45,624 nt of DNA from Capnocytophaga bilenii (GTDB lineage: Bacteria > Bacteroidota > Bacteroidia > Flavobacteriales > Flavobacteriaceae). The stretch lies in contig NZ_JAGDYP010000012.1 in NCBI RefSeq assembly GCF_017565765.1, positions 1-45,624 on the forward strand. Direction: 5' to 3'. The position numbers and the translations under genes are program-made. This document shows positions 37,165 through 43,132 of the stretch, piece by piece. The notes under the pieces were generated by a model. That model was given only the letters and a program-made list of their open reading frames with translations, was not told where the DNA came from and made no database searches. Within the stretch, counting starts at the first letter, position 1. Each line of letters opens with the position of its first letter.

Positions 37165-38094
37165 TTAATCTCTATTAGGACTTCTATAGCCTCTTGAGGA
37201 GTCGCTATTTGAGCTACTATTGTAATTACCGCTATTGCTGTTGTAATTTCTGCCCATTTGGCTATTGTTGTAGTTTCGGCTATCGGACTGTCTTCGTCCG
37301 TAAGCTTCGGTATTGTAGTTGTAATTGTATTCTTCATAGCGATTGGGGTCGCCACGACGTCCGTCATCTTTTATAATAGCACGCCCTCTGCCGTAATAGG
37401 GCACTTGGTTGCTATAGGAGTTACGGCGATAAGAGTTATCGGGCTCGTAATAATATTCACGAGGGTGCTGATAGCCATAATTGTAGCCTCCGTAATAGCC
37501 ATAACCATAGGGATAGTAGTAGCCATAATAAGGGTAATAGCCGTAATAACCTCCGTAAGGATAATAGCCATAGGGGCGATAGCTGTAATAATCGTAATAG
37601 GGGTCGTAACTGCTCCAGCCTAAAGAGAAACTCCAGCCGCTGCGGTAGGGTGTGTAATAGGGATAATAACCATAACTATAGGGGTAGTAATAGCTATAAG
37701 GATAGCCATAACGGTTGTGGTTATATATATTTACATTCACTTGCTGCGCATTGCTACCCCATCCGCCATAGGCTTTGCCTCCTGTATCATAGGCTGAGGA
37801 ACGATAGCTATTTACATCGGTAAAAGCGGTGTAGGTAGTATCGGGGGCTTGCTTGTACTGTTGTGCTTTTTGGGCAAAATACTCTTTGTAATTATTGTGC
37901 AAATGGCGAGGGGGTTGATTTTCGTCATATCTGTCGTGGCGAGGAGCCTCATATTGGTAGTTTCTTTCGGGCATAATATCGCCATAGATGCCATCGGCAT
38001 AATAGTAACTACCACAGGAGGTAAGCAGGCATAACGAAGCCGCCCATAGGGGGAGCTTTGTTATCATCTTCTGTAATTTGTTATTCCTTTCCAT
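37165..38094 (-). CDS. Tyr/Gly-rich low-complexity lipoprotein
   Basis: A 309-residue protein with a lipoprotein signal ending LCLLTSC (Cys about residue 26), after which it is likely lipid-anchored. Start ATG 38094 is used; an in-frame ATG at codon 10 would also give a good signal peptide. Residues about 28-110 are charged and polar with a DGIYGD motif near the start. About residues 118-215 are extremely rich in Tyr, Gly and Pro in short YGYY/PYGGYYGYYPYY-like units. The C-terminus is rich in Asn, Ser, Arg and Tyr. No enzyme motif is seen. Such sequences suggest a flexible or self-associating extracellular polymer, which is inference. It precedes the FadL-type gene by 12 bp, so the two probably work together in the outer membrane. 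Low-complexity frames on other strands here are shadows. Confidence 0.82.
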   Translation of the reverse strand: MERNNKLQKMITKLPLWAASLCLLTSCGSYYYADGIYGDIMPERNYQYEAPRHDRYDENQPPRHLHNNYKEYFAQKAQQYKQAPDTTYTAFTDVNSYRSSAYDTGGKAYGGWGSNAQQVNVNIYNHNRYGYPYSYYYPYSYGYYPYYTPYRSGWSFSLGWSSYDPYYDYYSYRPYGYYPYGGYYGYYPYYGYYYPYGYGYYGGYNYGYQHPREYYYEPDNSYRRNSYSNQVPYYGRGRAIIKDDGRRGDPNRYEEYNYNYNTEAYGRRQSDSRNYNNSQMGRNYNSNSGNYNSSSNSDSSRGYRSPNRD

Positions 38095-38230
38095 AAATAT
38101 TTATTTATTAAAAAACGATTCTTGATTGATAGACAGTCTTTGCCTTAATAATAGTAAATCAATTTTTGTGCCAAAAACAATGTTTTAAGATTAATGTTTA
38201 ATGATAGTGCAAGCCGCACAGTTTTTTTTT

Positions 38231-38274
38231 ATCCTTCGCTCATCCTTCGCTCAACCTTCGCTCATCGTTCGGTG
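38231..38274. repeat. 11-bp tandem repeat, four units
   Basis: Four consecutive units related to atccttcgctc begin at 38231, 38242, 38253 and 38264; the last has two substitutions. The 11-bp period is close to one helical turn. Confidence 0.8.
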
Positions 38275-38304
38275 AGAGTGGGGGGCAAAAATAGCGAAAA
38301 AAAA

Positions 38305-38335
38305 ACTTTGGCAAACTCTGAAAGTTTGCCAAAGT
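38305..38335 (-). terminator. Dispersed palindrome, copy 2, with T-tract
   Basis: Perfect 13-bp arms ACTTTGGCAAACT and AGTTTGCCAAAGT with a 5-base loop. On the minus strand it is followed by a run of nine T, making a convincing Rho-independent terminator for the lipoprotein locus upstream. The surrounding ~36 bp match copy 1 at 35474 with one loop difference. Confidence 0.82.
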
Positions 38336-38350
38336 GTGTGGTGTTGAGGG

Positions 38351-38497
38351 TGTCCAAAAAGTTTTATTTTAGCTTAAAACAAGCTTATTAATGAACAGAA
38401 TATTTTTGTAACTAATTGATTATTAACATCCCCCCCTTCCCCCCTTCAAAGGGGGGGGGGAGATGCCGAAGTAGTACTTTTAAAGACTTTTTGGACA
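38351..38497. mobile_element. 147-bp element with 12-bp terminal inverted repeats (MITE-like)
   Basis: TGTCCAAAAAGT at 38351-38362 is matched by ACTTTTTGGACA at 38486-38497, a perfect 12-bp inverted repeat. The interior is noncoding and holds a C-tract/G-tract palindrome (38427-38465). There is no obvious target-site duplication. The ends look like those of some insertion sequences, so it may be a miniature or remnant element. Chance or a structural RNA element are alternatives. Confidence 0.5.
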
Positions 38498-38517
38498 GCT
38501 TCTTTTGTGATTGGCTA

Positions 38518-39501
38518 TTACAAGAAAGTACCGCTGCTTTCGGGGGATAGATTTGAAGCTAAAATGTCGCTTTGATCTTTTTCTATTTCTTCTTGGCTTA
38601 CGCCAAATTCACGCATTGCATCTTCCACTTGCTTGTATTCTTTTAGAATATCGGTATAGATATGTATCGGGATTTTCACATCTAATATTTTATTATTAGG
38701 GACGGTATTATACGCTAAATCGGCAGGCTTGCTGCTAAAGTAACCCAATATTATTCGCAAATCAAAATTGATATAGGTTCGTTTTACTTCAAAAAAGCCT
38801 TTCAATCCTATCTGTTCTTGGCGAAGTACTCCTTTAGGGGCGTTTGGATTTTTATCAATTCCTGCTCCCCCTTTGATGTACAGCTCTTCAGGATTGGTAT
38901 CGCGGTATTTGTAGTTGAGTGCTTCTGCTTGGGTAGGAACGGTGGTATTGCTGGCTACTGCTACAAAATTATTGGCAACAAAAAAGAATTGATAGTGATT
39001 GGGGTTGTTGCCCGTACTTAGCATTGTGTTTATACGCTTACCACTTGCATCGTAAAAAATCAATTCTATACCATATAAGCTGACCCCTGCATTGTGTTGG
39101 TGATTGTGGTGTTCTTCTTCGTCTTCATCATCGTGATGGTCTTCTTCTACTACATCTGCTCCTTCCCAACGGATAGCGGTGGGGTTATTGGCTGCTGGAG
39201 TAGGCACGCCATTTACATTATTGAAGTAAAAATGCTGTACTGTTTTGAGGTATTTCACAGGATAATCGGGGTTGCCGTGAAAATAGCCGTGAGAATGCCC
39301 TTTGGTAAAGCGCACTTCGAGCTTGCTCCAAGTTGTTACAAATGTTTGAGTAGCTGTTGAAGCAGTAGTAGAGGTAGCAGTTTGGGGGTTTTGTTTGCTT
39401 GGAGGTGTTATTTTATCATCATTCTTATTACAAGAAAAAGAGATAAAAGCAATAGACATTGATAACAATGCGATTTTTAAAAAATTATATATGTTTTTCA
39501 T
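38518..39501 (-). CDS. His/acid-rich lipoprotein of putative metal-uptake locus
   Basis: A 327-residue lipoprotein whose signal ends AFISFSC (Cys about residue 24). A Thr/Ser/Ala-rich linker follows, then KGHSHGYFHGNPDYPV, and an extreme His/Asp/Glu stretch DHHDDEDEEEHHNHQHN near residue 130 that is well suited to bind divalent metal. The C-terminal half is a paralogue of the neighbouring lipoprotein: ELIFYDASGKRIN, HYQFFFV, YKYRDTNPEELY, IGLKGFFEVK and KIPIHIYTD recur in the same order. No enzyme motif is seen. It lies 20 bp after that paralogue and at the end of the TonB receptor operon, so a periplasm- or surface-exposed metal- or metallophore-binding role is likely by context. The specific ligand is unknown. 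Confidence 0.8.
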   Translation of the reverse strand: MKNIYNFLKIALLSMSIAFISFSCNKNDDKITPPSKQNPQTATSTTASTATQTFVTTWSKLEVRFTKGHSHGYFHGNPDYPVKYLKTVQHFYFNNVNGVPTPAANNPTAIRWEGADVVEEDHHDDEDEEEHHNHQHNAGVSLYGIELIFYDASGKRINTMLSTGNNPNHYQFFFVANNFVAVASNTTVPTQAEALNYKYRDTNPEELYIKGGAGIDKNPNAPKGVLRQEQIGLKGFFEVKRTYINFDLRIILGYFSSKPADLAYNTVPNNKILDVKIPIHIYTDILKEYKQVEDAMREFGVSQEEIEKDQSDILASNLSPESSGTFL

Positions 39502-39521
39502 TGTTTTTAGTGTTAAAAGGG

Positions 39522-40262
39522 TTATTGTTTAATTTCTATGGGGAGTATCATATCGGAATCCAACTGAAAAGCATTGCTATATTCAACCACGTTGTAAGGA
39601 CGCTCTTCTTTAGTTTGAGGATTTAACTTGTTGGCTACAATAAAGTGTGCCAACTTGATACGCAACTTATAATTGCCGCTAGTTGCCTCGTCTTTGATAT
39701 GAAAAATGCCTTTTAGCCCGATAGGGTCGCGCAATTCTGGGTGTTTTTTATCCCAAGTGCGCAAACGCAAACTTACTCCTTGTGTGCCGTAAGTGCCATT
39801 CTCTGGGTTGGTATCCTCATAAGTGTAGTTTACAAGGTTGTTCATAGCCTCTACCATAGCGGCTCTTCCTTCGCCATTTTTGGGATATTCACCTTGAAAT
39901 AGCTGAAAAAAGTGCTGGTGAATAGGTGCCATTTCGGCAGTTACAAACTCGTGGTTCATACGCTGTCCGTTGTTGTAATACACTATCTCGAATAGGTATT
40001 CGTGCCCTACTTTCCATTGTACAGGCGAAGTAATGTCATACTCTATTCCTTTAGGCGACTTATCGGCGGTGCGTTCTTGCACCTCTCTAGTAGCTTTATC
40101 GGTGATGATAAACTGTACCTTGTCGGGCATATCGTGTCCTCTGTCTTTAGTTTCATCGGTAGGGGCTGCGGGTTTGGTTTTGTCTTTACTACAGCCACTT
40201 ACTGCGAAACACACTAAAACTATCATACTGATAGTTTTTAAATAACCTATTATTTTTTTCAT
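39522..40262 (-). CDS. Lipoprotein paired with TonB receptor, putative ligand-binding partner
   Basis: A 246-residue lipoprotein; the signal ends FAVSGC (Cys about residue 24) and is followed by a charged linker. The body contains HEYLFEIVYYNNGQRMNHEF, APIHQHFFQLF with adjacent histidines, YTYEDTNPENGTYG, IGLKGIFHIK and the final DMILPIEIKQ. These line up with the 327-residue neighbour, so the two arose by duplication; this copy lacks the long His/acid stretch. I know no characterised family for it. It lies 13 bp downstream of the TonB-dependent receptor gene, the usual place for the receptor's surface lipoprotein partner. Metal binding is inference from its histidines and its neighbours. Confidence 0.82.
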   Translation of the reverse strand: MKKIIGYLKTISMIVLVCFAVSGCSKDKTKPAAPTDETKDRGHDMPDKVQFIITDKATREVQERTADKSPKGIEYDITSPVQWKVGHEYLFEIVYYNNGQRMNHEFVTAEMAPIHQHFFQLFQGEYPKNGEGRAAMVEAMNNLVNYTYEDTNPENGTYGTQGVSLRLRTWDKKHPELRDPIGLKGIFHIKDEATSGNYKLRIKLAHFIVANKLNPQTKEERPYNVVEYSNAFQLDSDMILPIEIKQ

Positions 40263-40275
40263 TTTTGAATACTGT

Positions 40276-42588
40276 TTAAAAATTATAATTTAACCTTACA
40301 AATACATTTCTACCCAAATCGTGGGCGTAATACCTAAAGCGATTGGTGTACTCTTTGTACTCGGTATTTAAAAGGTTTTCGGCAGAAACTCTAATGCTTA
40401 GCGCTTGCTGCTTGCTAATATTTAAGGTAGTGCCTATATGCGCCCCGAAAAGATGATAGGCATCGGGGGTGGTGGGCACTAACTCTTGGGCAGGTTCAAA
40501 GCGGGTTTGCTTAGCCACAAAAGTATGTTCTATACCTATTGTAAACTTCCTCATAAGCTTTGTACTGCTATCGGCATTCCACTGCAACTGCTGGCTTAGG
40601 CGCGGAGCGGGTATAAAGGGAAAGTAGCGCTTAGTTTGCATCTCATTGGCAAAGACAACCGAGCCTTTTAGTTCATACGCTAAGGTGTGGTTACGCTGTC
40701 GGTACCATTTCAGCAGCGGCAGTCTTGCTTCGAGGTCTATCCCTCTAAAGAAAGCATCGGCTTGGGTGTACTGAAAGATAGGGTACACGCCCGAAAAAAG
40801 AGTACGCACTTCGCCTGTAGGATAATCGTAAATGTAATTTTTTATCCATTGCAAATACATATCTACATTGAGCCGTAATGTGGAGTGGCTATAAGTAAAG
40901 GTAGTGAGCCACTTAAGTCCTGTTTCGGACTGTAGTGTATCATCGCCTAAATCATAAGTACCTGCCCCGTGGTGTAACCCACTGCTGTACAGCTCGTTTA
41001 CGTGAGGAGAACGCCAAGCCAACCCTATGCTGGTGCCAATGTCTATCCAATTATGATGGTAGTAAGCGCCCGCATTATAGGTGATGTTGTGAAACTGGTG
41101 TTCGCCCCCGTAGCGTTGCGAATACATATCGTAACCATCGGCATTCAGGTACTTATAGTCATACCTAAGTCCTGCCTCAGCCAACCAATTGTGCCGCTCA
41201 TAACGCTGAATGCCAAAAGCTCCGTAACTAAGCGAAGCAAAATTTGGGATTACAGGCACTACTCCCGTACCGGGCTGGTTGTAGTTATCTTGCTTACCAA
41301 AACTCGCCCCTATCATCGTTTGCCAATGCTTATAGCTATGCTCCCAATCTACATCGAGGGTGTGAGTGGTGAGCTCCATATTCAGGGCAGGGATACGCGT
41401 TCTATCCATACGGCGCACGCTAAATTCTTGGCGTATATCCTTCTGAAAAGCGTATTGCGCCGTGAGCTTACCGCCAAGCATATAGTAAAACGCTTTGGTT
41501 TTCAGCAGATGATGCACTACCTTTTGCTTGGGTGCATTGATAGTGTACGAAAACGGATAGGTAGTGAGGGGCTTCCCGATTTCAAACCTGCCTAACAAAT
41601 CGTCTAAATTACCGATATGCGACCCGTAGAACACGCTGCTCTCATTCTCGTAACGGCTGTAGAACACTTCGGCAGTACCTTGCTTTTGTTGTACACCTGT
41701 AGCTACCGAAAAATTCGCCTCGCGGGCTGCGGTGTTGTTCAGCAGATAGTTGGCTGTACTGAGGTCGCCAGAGCGTTTCAGCGTACCTTGCACGCGCCAC
41801 GCCCACGAATGGAACTTAGGCACTGAACTTTCTGCAACTGCGGTAAGGACTGTTTTTCTGCCATTGGAAGCGAAAGAAGGCGCCAATCTACCGTGTAGCC
41901 CATCGCCATAGGGCAACTTATTAGGCGCTATGAGGATGACTCCCCCAAGGGCATCAGAGCCATAGCGCACGGCATTAGCTCCTTTCACTATGGTTATCTG
42001 GTCGGCTACCATAGGGTCTATTTCGGGAGCGTGGTCGGCACCCCACTGTTGTCCCTCTTGGCGCACCTCGTTATTGAGTATCAAAATACGATTGCTGTGC
42101 AAGCCGTGAATAACAGGCTTGGCAATGGTAGCCCCCGTTTGTATCATCGAGACGCCCGCTGTTTGGGTAAGTATTTTAGCCAATTCATCACCCAAATGCT
42201 GCGTAAGATTCTCTTTTTTGATACCTTCAATCTTGCAAGGCAACTTGCAGTTTACTCTCGTAGGGTTATTACCTACTACCGTTACAGCCTCCAGCTGACT
42301 TACTGCTTCTTTCATCACTACCTTATAAGGTTGTGCAATAGGCAGCGCAAGCGTTGCTTGGTAATCGTGATAACCTAGATAGGTAATTTTGATAGGATAA
42401 GAACCTTTGTTTGCTTTCTCAATAATTGCTTTGCCGTTGCTATCGGTGAGATAGTGCTTCCCCATAAAGTGCACCACTGCCCCTGCCAATGGCAATTGCT
42501 GTGTATCTTCTACTTGCAGTTGTAATTGGCTTTGCCCCAAAATAGGAAGCGCACACAAAAGCAGCAGAAGAGTAAATATCTTTTGCAT
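40276..42588 (-). CDS. TonB-dependent outer-membrane receptor (putative metal or metallophore uptake)
   Basis: A 770-residue receptor. It has a signal peptide (ends LPILGQ), then a CarboxypepD-regulatory-like/transthyretin-type domain (about residues 20-95), which is frequent in Bacteroidota receptors. The plug domain (about 100-225) includes LEAVTVVGNNP, a TAGVSMIQTG region, the motif RQEGQQWGADHAPEIDP and VKGANAVRYGSDALGGVI. The barrel ends ENLLNTEYKEYTNRFRYYAHDLGRNVFVRLNYNF with a terminal Phe. The plug region also has a CKLPC pair that is unusual for a plain siderophore receptor. The substrate is not readable. The adjacent His/Cys-rich protein and His-rich lipoproteins favour a metal. It heads the lipoprotein pair and lies 53 bp after the small gene. 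Confidence 0.9.
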   Translation of the reverse strand: MQKIFTLLLLLCALPILGQSQLQLQVEDTQQLPLAGAVVHFMGKHYLTDSNGKAIIEKANKGSYPIKITYLGYHDYQATLALPIAQPYKVVMKEAVSQLEAVTVVGNNPTRVNCKLPCKIEGIKKENLTQHLGDELAKILTQTAGVSMIQTGATIAKPVIHGLHSNRILILNNEVRQEGQQWGADHAPEIDPMVADQITIVKGANAVRYGSDALGGVILIAPNKLPYGDGLHGRLAPSFASNGRKTVLTAVAESSVPKFHSWAWRVQGTLKRSGDLSTANYLLNNTAAREANFSVATGVQQKQGTAEVFYSRYENESSVFYGSHIGNLDDLLGRFEIGKPLTTYPFSYTINAPKQKVVHHLLKTKAFYYMLGGKLTAQYAFQKDIRQEFSVRRMDRTRIPALNMELTTHTLDVDWEHSYKHWQTMIGASFGKQDNYNQPGTGVVPVIPNFASLSYGAFGIQRYERHNWLAEAGLRYDYKYLNADGYDMYSQRYGGEHQFHNITYNAGAYYHHNWIDIGTSIGLAWRSPHVNELYSSGLHHGAGTYDLGDDTLQSETGLKWLTTFTYSHSTLRLNVDMYLQWIKNYIYDYPTGEVRTLFSGVYPIFQYTQADAFFRGIDLEARLPLLKWYRQRNHTLAYELKGSVVFANEMQTKRYFPFIPAPRLSQQLQWNADSSTKLMRKFTIGIEHTFVAKQTRFEPAQELVPTTPDAYHLFGAHIGTTLNISKQQALSIRVSAENLLNTEYKEYTNRFRYYAHDLGRNVFVRLNYNF

Positions 42589-42606
42589 AGAAATTGGATT
42601 TAGTTG

Positions 42607-42640
42607 TTAGACCTTAGTCGTTTGTTATTAGACCTTAGTC
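42607..42640. repeat. Direct repeat TTAGACCTTAGTC
   Basis: Two copies at 42607-42619 and 42628-42640, 21 bp apart, lie between the TonB receptor start and the small gene stop. The flanking bases are also similar. It could be a regulatory site or a relic of slippage. Confidence 0.6.
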
Positions 42641-42641
42641 A

Positions 42642-43001
42642 TCAAATACTAGCGTTAACTACTAAATTAGCAGGAGGTCCTCGTGAGAAAACAACAGAAG
42701 TTGTTTGGTAAATATTATTTTGAAGAAAAAAAGTAGTTACTTCAGTAGGTAGTTCTATAAGGAAGTGAAGAACGCTTGTACCAATAAAGTACTGATGTAA
42801 CTGTAAAAAAATACAATCGTAGTGGGTGTTTATGGATGAAAAGTGAGCTTTGTGGTGGCACTCATCACCCGAAGCTATAGCACATAACTCTTTCCCTGTA
42901 AGGTGTTTATGAAAAAACTCTCCTACAGGAAATGCGACTTTCAGCATACATAGCAGTAACAAAAGGACGCCATAACGATTATGCAAATGCTTCTTTTTCA
43001 T
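42642..43001 (-). CDS. Small exported His/Cys-rich protein with RGPPA motif
   Basis: A 119-residue protein with a signal-like hydrophobic segment (about residues 11-27, GVLLLLLCMLKVAFPVG). Histidines and cysteines then cluster: EFFHKHLTGKELC, DECHHKAHF, THYDC and LQLHQY, five of which could ligate metal. The C-terminus has SRGPPANLV, a short RGPP/RAPP motif seen in small exported proteins that accompany metal TonB receptors (including DUF2946-like). I am not certain of the family. It precedes the receptor in the same direction with a good promoter just upstream. Likely role: periplasmic metal-related accessory factor; this is inference from composition and context. Confidence 0.72.
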   Translation of the reverse strand: MKKKHLHNRYGVLLLLLCMLKVAFPVGEFFHKHLTGKELCAIASGDECHHKAHFSSINTHYDCIFLQLHQYFIGTSVLHFLIELPTEVTTFFLQNNIYQTTSVVFSRGPPANLVVNASI

Positions 43002-43014
43002 AGTCTTGACGGCA

Positions 43015-43045
43015 CAAAAGTATGAAAAAAAATAATAGCTAACAA
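43015..43045 (-). promoter_or_regulatory. Promoter of the metal-type locus
   Basis: TTG (43045-43043) and TACTTTTG (43022-43015) are separated by exactly 20 bp and fit the Bacteroidota -33/-7 pattern. Transcription would start within about 10 bp of the ATG at 43001, so the leader is very short. Confidence 0.72.
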
Positions 43046-43074
43046 GAAAAAGATAAATTTTAACAGAAAAAATA

Positions 43075-43110
43075 GAAAAGGCTACCCCACTTTTTTGAGG
43101 TAGCCTTTTC
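43075..43110 (-). terminator. Rho-independent terminator after the NO reductase
   Basis: The arms GAAAAGGCTACC (43075-43086) and GGTAGCCTTTTC (43099-43110) are perfect over 12 bp with a 12-base loop. T-rich DNA follows on both sides. It lies 23 bp past the reductase stop. Confidence 0.9.
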
Positions 43111-43132
43111 TATCATATAAATAAAATCGCTA

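Larger units (their letters stand above)
38095..38517. other. 423-bp noncoding gap with repeats and a terminator
   Basis: No plausible coding region is seen. From left to right it holds an AT-rich leader of the Tyr/Gly-rich gene, a four-unit 11-bp tandem repeat, a palindromic terminator, and a 147-bp element with terminal inverted repeats containing a C-tract/G-tract palindrome. No clear TAnnTTTG promoter for the Tyr/Gly-rich gene was found. Confidence 0.7.

Noticed and set aside
37155-37623. Overlapping frames on both strands within the Tyr/Gly-rich gene
   Set aside because: Low-complexity codon bias opens other frames; only the 309-residue frame has a lipoprotein signal and fits the operon.
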